Positions 38,017 to 48,442 of a stretch of DNA of 64,000 nucleotides are shown here, piece after piece; position 1 is the first letter of the stretch; each line of letters starts with the position of its first letter. Location of the stretch: NCBI RefSeq assembly GCF_900091615.1, contig NZ_FMIA01000002.1, positions 4,340,001 to 4,404,000 on the forward strand, in the 5' to 3' direction. The DNA is from Micromonospora yangpuensis. Lineage in GTDB: Bacteria > Actinomycetota > Actinomycetes > Mycobacteriales > Micromonosporaceae. The position numbers and the translations under genes were made by a program. The notes beneath the pieces were generated by a model. It worked only from the letters and a program-made list of their open reading frames with translations. It made no database searches and was not told where the DNA came from.

Positions 38017-39158
38017 CAGGCACCGGCCCGGGTGAGTCGGGCCTCGATGGCCTCGCCCAGCCGCTCGCGCAGCTCCTCGACCGGGATCTTGTTGATCATC
38101 TCGGCGAAGAAGCCCCGGACCACCAGACGACGGGCCTCGGCCTCCGGGATCCCCCGGGCCATCAGGTAGAACAGCTGCTCGTCGTCGAAGCGGCCGGTCG
38201 CGCTGGCGTGACCGGCGCCGGCGATCTCGCCGGTCTCGATCTCCAGGTTGGGTACGGAGTCCGCCCGCGCGCCGTCGCTCAGCAGCAGGTTCCGGTTGAT
38301 CTCGTAGGTGTCGGTGCCGGTGGCCTCGGCCCGGATCAGCACGTCGCCCACCCAGACGGTGTGCGCGTCGTCGCCCTGCAGGGCACCCCGGTAACCGACG
38401 TGGCTGCGGCAGTCCGGCACGGTGTGGTCGACCAGCTGGCGGTGCTCCAGGTGCTGGCCGGAGTCGGCGAAGTAGAGGCCGTACAGCTCGGCCTCGCCAC
38501 CCCGGTCGGTGTACTCCACGCTGGTGTACTGCCGGACCAGGTCACCGCCGAGGGTGACCTGCACGTGGCTGACCCGCGCGTCGCGGCCCAGCCTGACCTT
38601 CAGGTGCTGGGCCTGCACCGCGTCGGCGGCCCAGTCGGCGACCGTGACCAGGGTCAGCTTCGCGCCGTCGGCCACCGCCACCTCGACGTTGTCGGCGAGC
38701 GTGGTCGATCCGGTGTGCTCCAGCACCACGGTCACCTCGGCGAACCGGCCCACCTCGACGAAGGTGTGCCCGAAGGCCAACTGCTCCGCACCGTCGCCGG
38801 TCACCCGTACGGTCACCGGCGCGTCCACCACGGTGTCCGCGGCGACCGCCAGCAGCAGCGCGTCGGCGGCCCCGCCGTAGGCCAGCGCGCTGATCCGGTC
38901 GACCGGGGTGAGCACGCTGCCCACCCGCGCGTCGCCGGTGTCGATCCGCTCGACGGTGACGCCCTCGGGCAGGTCACCGTGGGAGTGCCGGACCGCGCCG
39001 GTGGCGGTCTGGTCGTCACCGACCAGACCGCGCAACCGCTTGAGCGGGGTGAAGCGCCACTCCTCCTCCAGGCCGGTCAGGGCCGGGAAGTCGGCGACGT
39101 CGTACGAGCGGAGCGCCTGGGACTTGGTGCTGGGCGGCGCGGAAGCCTGAATGGTCAT
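38016..39158 (-). CDS. sufD: SufD subunit
   Basis: A 380-residue beta-helical subunit of the SufBCD scaffold. The C-terminal core shows the SufB/SufD signature (GATGRFDDEQLFYLMARGI-type segment and RRLVVRGFFAEMINKIP). The N-terminal half is poorly conserved, as usual for SufD. AAGGAAGAG precedes the ATG. It is 67 bases downstream of sufB, the largest gap in the operon before sufU. Confidence 0.93.
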   Translation of the reverse strand: MTIQASAPPSTKSQALRSYDVADFPALTGLEEEWRFTPLKRLRGLVGDDQTATGAVRHSHGDLPEGVTVERIDTGDARVGSVLTPVDRISALAYGGAADALLLAVAADTVVDAPVTVRVTGDGAEQLAFGHTFVEVGRFAEVTVVLEHTGSTTLADNVEVAVADGAKLTLVTVADWAADAVQAQHLKVRLGRDARVSHVQVTLGGDLVRQYTSVEYTDRGGEAELYGLYFADSGQHLEHRQLVDHTVPDCRSHVGYRGALQGDDAHTVWVGDVLIRAEATGTDTYEINRNLLLSDGARADSVPNLEIETGEIAGAGHASATGRFDDEQLFYLMARGIPEAEARRLVVRGFFAEMINKIPVEELRERLGEAIEARLTRAGA

Positions 39159-39225
39159 CTCTTCCTTGGTCTTCTGTCAGTGCGACGACGGTGTCCGGGG
39201 TGCGCGGACGGCGGTGTGGGCGGCC

Positions 39226-40656
39226 TCAGCCGACCGCGCCCTCCATCTGCAGCTCGATGAGGCGGTTGAGCTCCAGGGCGTACTCCATCGGGAGCTCCTT
39301 GGCGATCGGCTCGATGAAACCGCGCACGATCATCGCCATCGCCTCGTCCTCGCCCAGACCCCGGCTCATCAGGTAGAAGAGCTGGTCGTCACTGATCTTG
39401 GAGACGGTGGCCTCGTGCCCCATCGAGACGTCGTCCTCGCGGATGTCGACGTACGGGTACGTGTCGGAGCGGGAGATCGTGTCGACCAGCAGCGCGTCGC
39501 ACTTGACCGTGCTCGCGCTGTGGTGCGAGCCCTCCAGCACCTGCACCAGACCCCGGTACGAGGTCCGGCCGCCGCCCCGGGCGATCGACTTCGACACGAT
39601 GGACGAGGAGGTGTGCGGCGCGGCGTGCACCATCTTCGCGCCGGCGTCCTGGTGCTGACCCTCACCGGCCATCGCCACCGAGAGCACCTCGCCCTTGGCG
39701 TGCTCACCGGTCATGTAGACCGCCGGGTACTTCATGGTGACCTTGGAGCCGATGTTGCCGTCGACCCACTCCATGGTCGCGCCCTCGTGGCACACCGCGC
39801 GCTTGGTGACCAGGTTGTAGACGTTGTTCGACCAGTTCTGGATGGTCGTGTACCGACACCGGGCGTTCTTCTTGACGATGATCTCCACGACCGCGCTGTG
39901 CAGCGAGTCGGAGGAGTAGATCGGCGCGGTGCAGCCCTCGACGTAGTGCACGTACGCGCCCTCGTCGACGATGATCAGGGTCCGCTCGAACTGGCCCATG
40001 TTCTCCGTGTTGATCCGGAAGTAGGCCTGCAGCGGGATGTCCACGTGGACGCCCTTGGGCACGTAGATGAACGAGCCACCGGACCACACCGAGGTGTTCA
40101 GCGCGGCGAACTTGTTGTCGCCGACCGGGATCACCGTGCCGAAGTACTCCTTGAAGACGTCCTCGTGCTCGCGCAGCGCGGTGTCGGTGTCCAGGAAGAG
40201 CACGCCCTGCTCCTCCAGGTCCTCCCGGATCTTGTGGTAGACCACCTCGGACTCGTACTGGGCGGCGACCCCGGCGACCAGGCGCTGCTTCTCCGCCTCG
40301 GGGATGCCCAGCTTGTCGTAGGTGTTCTTGATGTCCTCGGGCAGGTCCTCCCAGCTGGCGGCCTGCTTCTCGGTGGAGCGTACGAAGTACTTGATGTTGT
40401 CGAAGTCGATCCCGGTGAGGTCGGCGCCCCAGGCCGGCATCGGCTTGCGGCCGAACAGGCGCAGGCCCTTGAGTCGCAGGTCGAGCATCCAGGCCGGCTC
40501 GTTCTTCTTGGCCGAGATGTCCCGCACCACCGCCTCGCTGAGGCCCCGCTGGGCGACCGACCCGGCGGCGTCGGGATCGGCCCAGCCGTACTCGTAGTTA
40601 CCCAGGGCGGCGAGCTGCTCCTCCTGGGTCAGGGGGGCGACGATCTGCTCGGTCAT
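39226..40656 (-). CDS. sufB: SufB subunit
   Basis: A 476-residue core scaffold protein of SufBCD, highly conserved. Segments include [42 protein letters not shown] and the C-terminal [21 protein letters not shown], which holds residues that interface with SufC. Full length. The ATG overlaps the sufR stop (ATGA), so regulator and scaffold are co-translated. Confidence 0.97.
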   Translation of the reverse strand: MTEQIVAPLTQEEQLAALGNYEYGWADPDAAGSVAQRGLSEAVVRDISAKKNEPAWMLDLRLKGLRLFGRKPMPAWGADLTGIDFDNIKYFVRSTEKQAASWEDLPEDIKNTYDKLGIPEAEKQRLVAGVAAQYESEVVYHKIREDLEEQGVLFLDTDTALREHEDVFKEYFGTVIPVGDNKFAALNTSVWSGGSFIYVPKGVHVDIPLQAYFRINTENMGQFERTLIIVDEGAYVHYVEGCTAPIYSSDSLHSAVVEIIVKKNARCRYTTIQNWSNNVYNLVTKRAVCHEGATMEWVDGNIGSKVTMKYPAVYMTGEHAKGEVLSVAMAGEGQHQDAGAKMVHAAPHTSSSIVSKSIARGGGRTSYRGLVQVLEGSHHSASTVKCDALLVDTISRSDTYPYVDIREDDVSMGHEATVSKISDDQLFYLMSRGLGEDEAMAMIVRGFIEPIAKELPMEYALELNRLIELQMEGAVG

Positions 40657-41423
40657 CTATCTGTCCTCACAGTGGTGACGGGCTTTCCGGACTGGTCACG
40701 CCCCGGCTGGGCGGGAATGTGCGTGGTGCACACCCCGTCGCCGTGCGCGATGGTGGCCAGGCGCTGCACGTGGGTGCCGACCAGACGGGAGATCACCGCG
40801 GTCTCGGCCTCGCACAGCTGGGGGAACTCGGCGGCCACGTGCGCCACTGGGCAGTGGTGCTGGCAGAGCTGCCCGCCGGAGGCGATCGTGGTCGCGTTGG
40901 CAGCGTAACCCTCGGCGGTCAACGCCGCGGCAAGTGCCTCGGCCCGCGCCGGGAGATCGTCGCCGGCGTCCTCCATCGCGGAGCGGCAGCGGGCCTCCAG
41001 GGCGGCGACCTGGTCGGTGGCGAACGCCTCGACCGCGTCCGAGCCACCGGTACGGGCGATCCACCGCAGGGCGGCGGTGGCCATGTTGTCGTAGTGGTGG
41101 GTGCCGCAGCGGACCCGGGCCGCGTCGGTCAGCCCGAAGAGCTTGGCCGGTCGGCCCCGGCCCCGGTGCCCCCGGACGGTCTGCTCCCGGGCGGCCACGT
41201 CACCGTCGGCGAGCATCGCGTCGAGGTGCCGGCGGATCGCCGCCGGGCTCAGCCCGAGCGCGGCGCCCAACTGCGCGGCGGTGGTCGCCCCCTGCTCCAG
41301 CAGGAGCCGGGTGACCCGGTCCCGGGTCGAGACGTCGGCTGCGGGCGCGCTGCCGGACGGGGCCGCACCGGCGGCCAGACCGGCCGTCGGCCGGTGCCCG
41401 TGGAGCTCCGCCGCGTATTTCAC
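40653..41423 (-). CDS. sufR: SufR-type Fe-S regulator of the suf operon
   Basis: A 256-residue winged-helix repressor. The DNA-binding domain spans about 40-110 ([22 protein letters not shown], then [16 protein letters not shown]). The C-terminal domain carries the cluster cysteines in [18 protein letters not shown] (about 205-222). In relatives holo-SufR represses suf and releases it when Fe-S clusters are scarce. The GTG at 41423 is supported by a good promoter exactly 7 bases upstream, implying a leaderless mRNA. First gene of the suf operon. Confidence 0.92.
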   Translation of the reverse strand: MKYAAELHGHRPTAGLAAGAAPSGSAPAADVSTRDRVTRLLLEQGATTAAQLGAALGLSPAAIRRHLDAMLADGDVAAREQTVRGHRGRGRPAKLFGLTDAARVRCGTHHYDNMATAALRWIARTGGSDAVEAFATDQVAALEARCRSAMEDAGDDLPARAEALAAALTAEGYAANATTIASGGQLCQHHCPVAHVAAEFPQLCEAETAVISRLVGTHVQRLATIAHGDGVCTTHIPAQPGRDQSGKPVTTVRTDR

Positions 41424-41459
41424 AACGCCAACGTTACGTATTTCCGGCAGGGGTGGCAA
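41424..41459 (-). promoter_or_regulatory. Promoter of the suf operon with overlapping palindrome
   Basis: On the minus strand, TTGCCA (41454-41459) and TAACGT (41431-41436) are separated by 17 bases, and 7 bases separate the -10 from the GTG start. AACG-TTGG-CGTT overlaps the -10 and start region and may be the SufR operator. Confidence 0.6.
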
Positions 41460-41539
41460 ACCCGGGTCCGGGTGATCCGAACCACCGGTGCCCCGGAGCC
41501 GCCCGGACCCCGAGCACTACGGTGCGTAGGATTTGCGCC

Positions 41540-42511
41540 GTGACGCCCTCTGCCCGGCTTCCGGTATCCGCCACACTGCTCCGCCGCCTCGCGTTCGCGT
41601 CGATCGTCGCGAACGTCGCGATCGTCGGCACCGGCGGGCTGGTCCGGCTGACCGCCTCCGGTCTCGGCTGCCCCACCTGGCCCCGGTGCACCGACGACTC
41701 GTACACCACCACCGCCGAGATGGGCATGCACGGGGTGATCGAGTTCGGCAACCGGCTGCTCACCTTCGCGGTGGGGGCGATCGCACTGGCCGTAGTGGTG
41801 GCCGTGCTGAGCCACCGTCCCCGCCGGCCGGAGCTGGTGCCGCTGGCGGTCGGGGTGCTGCTGGGCATCCCCGCCCAGGCGGTGATCGGCGGCATCACCG
41901 TGCTCACCGACCTCAACCCGTGGGTGGTGGGGCTGCACTTCCTCGCCTCGATGGTGGTCATCGCGGTGGCGTACGCGCTCTGGCGGCGGATCAAGGATCC
42001 GGCCGGGCCGGTGGTGCCGGTGGTGCCGGTGGTGCCGGCGCCGCTGCGCACCCTGGCCCGGCTCACCGCCGTGGTCAGCGCCTCCGTGCTGGTGGTCGGG
42101 ACCTGGGTCACCGGCAGCGGCCCGCACGCCGGCGACCACGGCGCGGCCCGCAACGGCCTTGACCCGCAGACTATCTCCCAGCTCCACGCCGACGGCGTCT
42201 TCCTGCTGATCGGGCTCTCCGTGGCGCTGGTCTTCGCCTTCCGCGCCGTGGGCGCGGCGCACGCCGCCCGGGCCGCCGGGATCCTGGTCGCGGTGGAGCT
42301 GGGTCAGGGCCTGATCGGTGTCGTGCAGTACCTCACCGACCTGCCCGCGCTGCTGGTCGGCGCGCACATGGTCGGCTCCTGCCTGGTGCTGCTGGCCACC
42401 CTGTCGATGCTCTGGTCGACCCGCGAGCGCCGCCCGGTTCAGCCCGGCCGCGACGACGACAGGCGGCCGGCGATGGCCTCGGCCAGCCGGTCGGCGGCAC
42501 CCTCGGCGTAG
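41540..42511 (+). CDS. ctaA: Heme A synthase
   Basis: A 323-residue, eight-helix membrane enzyme converting heme O to heme A for cytochrome aa3 oxidase. The first half has the conserved GGLVRLTASGLGCPTWPRC segment (paired cysteines in the extracytoplasmic loop), HGVIEFGNRLLTF (His and Glu) and VVGLHFLASM (His). The second half has GSGPHAGDHGAARNG and QLHADGVFLLIGL plus GAHMVGS (further His ligands). A PVVPVVPVVPAP repeat joins the halves. GTG start after GTAGGAT. The last ~25 residues overlap the end of the convergent ATP-grasp gene. Confidence 0.92.
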   Translation: MTPSARLPVSATLLRRLAFASIVANVAIVGTGGLVRLTASGLGCPTWPRCTDDSYTTTAEMGMHGVIEFGNRLLTFAVGAIALAVVVAVLSHRPRRPELVPLAVGVLLGIPAQAVIGGITVLTDLNPWVVGLHFLASMVVIAVAYALWRRIKDPAGPVVPVVPVVPAPLRTLARLTAVVSASVLVVGTWVTGSGPHAGDHGAARNGLDPQTISQLHADGVFLLIGLSVALVFAFRAVGAAHAARAAGILVAVELGQGLIGVVQYLTDLPALLVGAHMVGSCLVLLATLSMLWSTRERRPVQPGRDDDRRPAMASASRSAAPSA

Positions 42512-43356
42512 CCGAGGAAGAGCGACGGCTCGGCCAGCTCCAGCTCGACCAGCACCGGCGCGCCATCCGGACCGGCGATCAGGTCCACCCGGGCGTAGAG
42601 CAGCTGGCCCGGGCCGCCCGGCACGGTCGCCAGGGCCTTCCCGGCAACCGCCAGCTGGTCGGCGGTGGCGCTGCGGGCGGTGATCTCCTCCGGCCGGTAC
42701 AGGCCGGGCGCACGAAGGTCCGGGCCGGTGAGGATCGGGCCCTTGCGGATCGCGTGGCTGAAGACCGGGCCGTCCGGGCCGGCCAGGAAGAGCAGCGCGG
42801 TCTCGCCGTCGGTGTCCACCGCGCTCAGGTACGGCTGCACCATGACCGTCCGGCCGGCCGCCGTGAGCCGACGGACGTGGGCCACGGCCAACTCGCGGTG
42901 CCGGGGGTCGGCCGGGTCGTACCGGCCGGTGTCCTGGCTGCCCGCGCTGACCGCCGGCTTGACCACGTACTCGCCGGGCCCGGTCGGGGGTTGCCAGTGC
43001 TGACCGGGCTCGACCCAGCTGGTGGGCACGGTGGGCACCCCGGCCCGGCCCAGCTCGGCCAGGTACCGCTTGTCGGTGTTCCAGCCGACCACCCCGGCCG
43101 GGTTGGCCAGCCGGGGCACCCGGGTCGCCCAGGCGACGAAGTCGTCCCGGCGTGGCACGTAGTCCCACGGGGAACGGAGCACCACCAGGTCGTAGCCGGC
43201 CCAGTCGACCCGTGGGTCGTCCCAGACCTCCGGTACGGCGGTGACGCCCCGGGCGGCCAGCGGGGCGATCACCAGGCGGTCGTCCGCCTCCAGCTCCGCG
43301 AACTCGGTGCAGGTGACCAGGGCGATCCGCGCCCCGGCCCGGGTGCCGCCGGTCAT
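42439..43356 (-). CDS. ATP-grasp family protein (RimK-like)
   Basis: A 305-residue ATP-grasp ligase-like protein. Recognisable are VVLRSPWDYVPRRDDF in the pre-ATP-grasp domain, EYVVKPAVSAGSQDTGRY (ATP-binding Lys and mobile loop), VMVQPYLSAVDTDGETALLF and LLYARVDLIAGPDGAPVLVELELAEPS split over two segments carrying the metal-binding acids. Such proteins join a carboxylate to an amine; neither partner is known here. Start uncertain: ATG at 43356 avoids overlap with the upstream gene, ATG at 43398 overlaps it. It ends 73 bases inside the convergent ctaA. Confidence 0.82.
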   Translation of the reverse strand: MTGGTRAGARIALVTCTEFAELEADDRLVIAPLAARGVTAVPEVWDDPRVDWAGYDLVVLRSPWDYVPRRDDFVAWATRVPRLANPAGVVGWNTDKRYLAELGRAGVPTVPTSWVEPGQHWQPPTGPGEYVVKPAVSAGSQDTGRYDPADPRHRELAVAHVRRLTAAGRTVMVQPYLSAVDTDGETALLFLAGPDGPVFSHAIRKGPILTGPDLRAPGLYRPEEITARSATADQLAVAGKALATVPGGPGQLLYARVDLIAGPDGAPVLVELELAEPSLFLGYAEGAADRLAEAIAGRLSSSRPG

Positions 43357-43361
43357 CGCGG

Positions 43362-43694
43362 TCAGCGGGCCATCGTCCGGCGGGCCATCGACCGCCACAG
43401 GTCGTTGCTCGGCCGCATCTGGTCCATCAGCTCCCGCTCCCAGGCGTTCTCCACGTCCACTCCCGCCTCGGCGCAGGCCTGGCGGGCGGTGACGGTGTCC
43501 TCGGCGAACTGGTCGCCCCAGGCACCGTCGGTGCCGACCAGGACGATGCGCGCTCCGCGCTTGCCGACGTACTCGACGACCGCCTTCGCGCCGCCGTGGC
43601 TGGCGGCGAACGACCGGATTCCCGCGACCAGGCCGTTGGGGGCCGGCGCGGGGGTCTGCTCGGCGGTCAGGGTTGTATCGGAACCATCTGCCAT
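43362..43694 (-). CDS. Small conserved-looking hypothetical protein
   Basis: A 110-residue soluble protein of no family I recognise. It has a Pro/Ala/Thr-rich start, then a compact region reading GGAKAVVEYVGKRGARIVLVG and TARQACAEAGVDVENAWERELMDQM, alpha/beta in appearance. The ATG at 43694 is chosen because the preceding part of the frame is arginine-rich and unlike the rest. It lies immediately upstream of the ATP-grasp gene and is probably co-transcribed with it. Confidence 0.65.
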   Translation of the reverse strand: MADGSDTTLTAEQTPAPAPNGLVAGIRSFAASHGGAKAVVEYVGKRGARIVLVGTDGAWGDQFAEDTVTARQACAEAGVDVENAWERELMDQMRPSNDLWRSMARRTMAR

Positions 43695-43851
43695 GACGCG
43701 AAGCCTAAGCAGACTTCGGATGACACGCGGCGGAACCATCAACTATTTGTGATGCCGATTACGAAAAGGTTTAGCCTTGCTCCGCAGCGTAATGCCCGGA
43801 TATATCCGCTTATGACGGGACCAAATGCACCAGAAACGGTGCCGGCGTGGC

Positions 43852-44808
43852 TCAGATCAGCGCGTCCAGGGCGACCGCGGCGAAGACGATGGTCAGGTAC
43901 GTCGTCGACCAGTGGAACAGCCGCATCGGCCGGACCGCCTCGCCACGGGTCACCCGCCCGCAGAGCCGGTGCGCCTCCAGCAGGAAGATGCCCCCGACCA
44001 CCAGGGTGGGCACGCCGTAGATGGCGCTCATGCCCAGCGGCCAGAGGGCCAACGAGGTCAGCACGGTGAGCCAGGCGAAGATCAGGATCTCGGCGTTGAC
44101 CCGACGGGCCGAGGCCACCACCGGCAGCATCGGGATGCCGGCCCGGGCGTAGTCGTCCTTGTACTTCATGGCCAGCGGGTAGAAGTGCGGCATCTGCCAG
44201 AAGAAGACCACCGCGAAGAGCACCCAGGCGGCCGGGGCCAGCGACCCGGTCACCGCCGCCCAGCCGATCAGCACCGGCGCGGCCCCGCACGCCCCACCCC
44301 AGAAGGTGTTGGCCGTCGTGGTGCGCTTGAGCCAGAGCGTGTAGACCAGGTCGTAGTAGAGAATCGCGGCGAGGGTGAGCCCGGCGGCCAGCAGGTTGGT
44401 GAAGACCGCCATCAGGGCCACCGACACCGCCGCCAGCACCAGCCCGAACACCAACGCGCTGCGCGGCGACACGGTGTGCGCGGGCAGCGGGCGCCGCTTG
44501 GTGCGCCGCATCAACTGGTCGATGTCCCGGTCGATGTAGCAGTTGAGCACGCTGGCCGCGCCGGCGGCGAGCGAACCGCCGACCAGCACCACCGCCACCA
44601 GCCAGAGCGAGGGCAGCCCGCCGTGCGCCAGCATCATCGCCGGCACCGTGGTGACCAACAGCAACTCGACGATCCGGGGCTTGGTGAGCGTGACGTAGGC
44701 CGAGACGACCGCCCGCACGTCCCGCCGTACCACCGGCGGCGCGTCGTCCGTCCGCACCGGCGGTGGCCCGGCAGGTTTGCTGACGGGGCGCTCGGTGATC
44801 ATGCTCAC
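43852..44808 (-). CDS. ctaB: Protoheme IX farnesyltransferase (heme O synthase)
   Basis: A 318-residue UbiA-family prenyltransferase adding farnesyl to heme B to make heme O, the substrate of CtaA. The Asp-rich motif is [12 protein letters not shown] (about 99-110), followed by [10 protein letters not shown], and the second conserved region is [18 protein letters not shown]. About eight hydrophobic segments. The GTG at 44808 is preferred because AGGTGG lies 6 bases upstream; ATG at 44802 is possible. It is divergent from tkt, as in other actinobacteria. Confidence 0.93.
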   Translation of the reverse strand: MSMITERPVSKPAGPPPVRTDDAPPVVRRDVRAVVSAYVTLTKPRIVELLLVTTVPAMMLAHGGLPSLWLVAVVLVGGSLAAGAASVLNCYIDRDIDQLMRRTKRRPLPAHTVSPRSALVFGLVLAAVSVALMAVFTNLLAAGLTLAAILYYDLVYTLWLKRTTTANTFWGGACGAAPVLIGWAAVTGSLAPAAWVLFAVVFFWQMPHFYPLAMKYKDDYARAGIPMLPVVASARRVNAEILIFAWLTVLTSLALWPLGMSAIYGVPTLVVGGIFLLEAHRLCGRVTRGEAVRPMRLFHWSTTYLTIVFAAVALDALI

Positions 44809-45075
44809 GGATTGCCACCTTCCGGCATCGGCAGGGGGAGTTCGAGTCGGTCGGGGCCCGGAATCCGGGGCCACACACCGACCGACAGCCTACGCGTCGC
44901 CGTTTGCGCTGCCCGGGCGACCCGACAACGGTGCGCCCGTCGTCACAGTACGAGATGAACGATCCACCGGGTCCGTCCCGTACCTCAGACCATGCAGAGA
45001 TCCCTGGGCGGATGTTTAGAACCGCTCGATAGGGTCATCACCGAGGGTTCCGCCCAACCGAGGAGCACATACATC

Positions 45076-47214
45076 GTGGCTGCCAACCGACCCGCGCACT
45101 CGACACTGAACTGGACCGACCTCGACCGGCGGGCGGTGGACACCGTCCGCGTACTGGCCATGGACGCCGTGGAGAAATCCGGCAACGGCCACCCCGGCAC
45201 CGCGATGAGCCTCGCTCCCGCGGCCTACCTTCTGTTCAACCGGGTCATGCGGCACAACCCGACCGACCCGAACTGGCCCGGCCGGGACCGCTTCGTGCTC
45301 TCCGCCGGGCACTCCAGTCTGACCCTGTACATCCAGCTCTTCCTCGCCGGGTACCCGTTGAGCCTGGACGACCTGAAGGCGCTGCGGCAGTGGGGCTCGC
45401 TGACCCCGGGTCACCCGGAGCACGGCCACACCCCGGGCGTGGAGACCACCACCGGGCCGCTCGGCCAGGGGCTGGGCAACGCGGTCGGGATGGCGATGGC
45501 GGCCCGCCGCGAGCGGGGGCTGTTCGACCCGGACGCCGAGCCGGGCGCGTCGGTCTTCGACCACCAGATCTGGTGCATCGCCTCCGACGGTGACATCGAG
45601 GAGGGCATCAGCCACGAGGCCAGCGCGCTCGCCGGCCACCAGCAGCTGGGCAACCTCACCCTGATCTACGACGACAACGAGATCTCGATCGAGGACGACA
45701 CCCGGATCGCGATGAGCGAGGACGTCGCCGCCCGGTACGCGGCGTACGGCTGGCACGTGCAGACCGTCGACTGGCGCACCGGCGACGCCGACCAGGGCGA
45801 CTACCACGAGAACGTCGAGGCGCTCTTCGAGGCGCTTACCGCCGCCCGGGCCGAGACCAACCGGCCGTCGTTCATCGCGCTGCGCACCATCATCGGCTGG
45901 CCCGCGCCGAACAAGCAGAACACCGGCAAGATCCACGGCTCGGCGCTAGGCGCCGACGAGGTCGCCGCCACCAAGCAGATCCTCGGCTTCGACCCGGCCC
46001 GCACCTTCGACGTCGACGAGGAGGTCCTCGGCCACGCCCGGCAGGTGGTCGGCCGGGGCGGCGAGGCCCAGCAGGAGTGGCAGCAGGCGTACGACAAGTG
46101 GGCCGAGGCCAACCCGGAGCGCAAGGCGCTGCACGACCGGCTGGCCGGGCGGATCCTGCCCGACGGCTGGACCGAGGCGCTGCCGACCTTCCCCGCCGAC
46201 GCCAAGGGCGTGGCCACCCGGGCCGCCTCCGGCAAGGTCCTGGAGGCTCTCGCCCCGGTGCTGCCCGAGCTGTGGGGCGGCTCGGCCGACCTGGCCGAGA
46301 GCAACAACACCACCATGAAGGGCGAGCCGTCGTTCGTCCCGGCGGTGCACGCCACCAAGGACTTCCCCGGTCACGAGTACGGCCGCACCCTGCACTTCGG
46401 CATCCGTGAGCACGCCATGGGCGCGATCCTCAACGGCATCGCCCTGCACGGCGGCACCCGCCCGTACGGCGGCACGTTCCTGGTCTTCAGCGACTACATG
46501 CGCCCCTCGGTGCGGCTGGCCGCGCTGATGAAGCTGCCGGTCACCTACGTCTGGACGCACGACTCGATCGGGCTGGGCGAGGACGGCCCCACCCACCAGC
46601 CGGTGGAGCACCTGACCGCGCTGCGGGCCATCCCCGGCCTGGACGTGGTCCGTCCCGCCGACGCCAACGAGACCGCCTGGGCGTGGCGGCAGGCCCTGGA
46701 GCACACCGACCGGCCGACCGCGCTGGCGCTGAGCCGTCAGGCGCTGCCGACCCTGGACCGCACGGTGGTGGCCGGCGCCGAGGGGACCGCCAAGGGCGGT
46801 TACGTGCTGGCCGAGGCGTCCACCGGCAAGCCGCAGGTGATCATCATCGGCACCGGTTCCGAGGTGCAGCTCTGCCTGACCGCCCGGGAGCGGCTGGAGG
46901 CCGAGGGCACCCCCGCCCGGGTCGTCTCGATGCCCTGCCAGGAGTGGTTCTTCGCCCAGGACGAGGCGTACCGCGAGTCGGTGCTGCCCCGTGGGGTAAA
47001 GGCACGGGTGAGCGTGGAGGCCGGCATCGCGATGTCCTGGCGGGGCATCGTCGGCGACGGTGGCGAGTGCGTGAGCCTGGAGCACTACGGCGCGAGCGCT
47101 CCGCACTCCGTGCTCTTCGAGCAGTTCGGTTTCACGCCCGACCGGATCATCGCCGCCGCGCACGCGGCGTTGAGCCGGCAGGGCGACATCACCGGTTTCA
47201 CCACCGGCAACTGA
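45076..47214 (+). CDS. tkt: Transketolase
   Basis: A 712-residue thiamine diphosphate enzyme moving two-carbon units between sugar phosphates. N-terminal domain: [29 protein letters not shown] and the cofactor-binding region [20 protein letters not shown]. Pyrimidine domain: [20 protein letters not shown] and [18 protein letters not shown]. Full length. The GTG at 45076 is preferred by family alignment; GAGGAG lies 12 bases upstream, rather far. First gene of the tkt-tal-pgi-zwf-opcA-pgl operon. Confidence 0.96.
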   Translation: MAANRPAHSTLNWTDLDRRAVDTVRVLAMDAVEKSGNGHPGTAMSLAPAAYLLFNRVMRHNPTDPNWPGRDRFVLSAGHSSLTLYIQLFLAGYPLSLDDLKALRQWGSLTPGHPEHGHTPGVETTTGPLGQGLGNAVGMAMAARRERGLFDPDAEPGASVFDHQIWCIASDGDIEEGISHEASALAGHQQLGNLTLIYDDNEISIEDDTRIAMSEDVAARYAAYGWHVQTVDWRTGDADQGDYHENVEALFEALTAARAETNRPSFIALRTIIGWPAPNKQNTGKIHGSALGADEVAATKQILGFDPARTFDVDEEVLGHARQVVGRGGEAQQEWQQAYDKWAEANPERKALHDRLAGRILPDGWTEALPTFPADAKGVATRAASGKVLEALAPVLPELWGGSADLAESNNTTMKGEPSFVPAVHATKDFPGHEYGRTLHFGIREHAMGAILNGIALHGGTRPYGGTFLVFSDYMRPSVRLAALMKLPVTYVWTHDSIGLGEDGPTHQPVEHLTALRAIPGLDVVRPADANETAWAWRQALEHTDRPTALALSRQALPTLDRTVVAGAEGTAKGGYVLAEASTGKPQVIIIGTGSEVQLCLTARERLEAEGTPARVVSMPCQEWFFAQDEAYRESVLPRGVKARVSVEAGIAMSWRGIVGDGGECVSLEHYGASAPHSVLFEQFGFTPDRIIAAAHAALSRQGDITGFTTGN

Positions 47215-47228
47215 GGGAGCGGCAGCGC

Positions 47229-48407
47229 ATGACAGACAGACTGGGTGAGCTCACCGCCGCGGGAGTGGCGGTCTGGCTCGACGATCTTTCCAGGGTGCGG
47301 CTCAGCTCGGGCGGGCTGGACCAGCTCCGCCGGGAGCAGCACGTGGCCGGGGTGACCACCAACCCGACCATCTTCGCCAAGGCGCTCAGCGACGCCGACG
47401 AGTACAACTGGCAGTTGCGGGACCTGGCCACCCGGGGCGTGGACGTCGAAGAGGCGGTCCGCATGCTCACCACGTACGACGTGCGGTGGGCGTGTGACGT
47501 GATGCGGCCCTCGTACGACGGCAGCGCCGGGGTCGACGGCCGGGTCTCCATCGAGGTCGACCCCCGGGTGGCCCACGACAGCGACAAGACCCTCGCCGAG
47601 GCCAAGGCGCTGTGGTGGCTGGTGGACCGGCCCAACCTGTTCATCAAGATCCCGGCCACCGAGGCCGGCCTGCCGGCGATCACCAAGACCCTGGCCGAGG
47701 GGATCAGCGTCAACGTCACGCTGATCTTCGGGCTGGACCGCTACTCGGCGGTGATGGAGGCCTTCCTCGCCGGGCTGGAGCAGGCCAAGGCCAACGGCCA
47801 CGACCTGTCCAAGATCGGCTCGGTGGCCTCGTTCTTCGTCTCCCGGGTCGACTCCGAGGTCGACAAGCGACTGGAGAAGATCGGCTCCGAGCAGGCCAAG
47901 GCGCTGCGCGGCAAGGCCGCCGTGGCCAACGCCCAGCTCGCCTACGAGCGCTACGGCGAGGTCTTCTCCTCCGACCGCTGGCAGGCCCTGGCCGACGCCG
48001 GCGCCCACCCGCAGCGCCCGCTCTGGGCATCCACCTCGACGAAGAACCCGGACTACCGGGACGTCATCTATGTCGAGGAGCTGATCGCCCCGGGCACCGT
48101 CAACACCATGCCCGAGTCGGTGGTGCAGGCGTACGCCGAGCACGGCGAGACCCAGGCGGACACCATCACCGGCTCGTACGACGCGGCCCGGCAGGTCTTC
48201 GACGACCTCGCGTCGGTCGGCGTCGACATGTCGGACGTGATCGCCACCCTGGAGCGCGAGGGGGTGGAGAAGTTCGAGGCGAGCTGGCAGGAGCTGCTCG
48301 ACGGGGTCCGCAAGTCGCTGACCGCCGCGGCCCAGGGCACCGGTGCGCCGAACCAGGCCGCCCAGGACAACGCCGCCGCCGCCCAGCAGGCCGGAGGCAA
48401 CGCATGA
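47229..48407 (+). CDS. tal: Transaldolase
   Basis: A 392-residue transaldolase of the longer actinobacterial type, exchanging dihydroxyacetone units between sugar phosphates. [13 protein letters not shown] (about 37-49) and the Schiff-base lysine in [15 protein letters not shown] (about 140) are present, as is [20 protein letters not shown]. The last ~25 residues are an Ala/Gln-rich tail. GGGAG lies before the ATG. Its stop overlaps the start of a 12-codon minigene that leads into pgi. Confidence 0.95.
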   Translation: MTDRLGELTAAGVAVWLDDLSRVRLSSGGLDQLRREQHVAGVTTNPTIFAKALSDADEYNWQLRDLATRGVDVEEAVRMLTTYDVRWACDVMRPSYDGSAGVDGRVSIEVDPRVAHDSDKTLAEAKALWWLVDRPNLFIKIPATEAGLPAITKTLAEGISVNVTLIFGLDRYSAVMEAFLAGLEQAKANGHDLSKIGSVASFFVSRVDSEVDKRLEKIGSEQAKALRGKAAVANAQLAYERYGEVFSSDRWQALADAGAHPQRPLWASTSTKNPDYRDVIYVEELIAPGTVNTMPESVVQAYAEHGETQADTITGSYDAARQVFDDLASVGVDMSDVIATLEREGVEKFEASWQELLDGVRKSLTAAAQGTGAPNQAAQDNAAAAQQAGGNA

Positions 48408-48442
48408 GCGAGCGAATCATCAGGGCCGGAGGCAACGCATGA
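48404..48442 (+). CDS. 12-codon intercistronic minigene between tal and pgi
   Basis: ATG at 48404 overlaps the tal stop (ATGA) and reads [12 protein letters not shown] before a TGA that itself overlaps the pgi ATG at 48439. It exists because GGCCGGAGGCAACGCATGAG is present twice, at about 48387-48406 and 48422-48441, giving each ATG its own ribosome-binding site. Probably a product of local duplication that keeps translation coupled. No evidence that the peptide itself matters. Confidence 0.45.
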   Translation: MSERIIRAGGNA

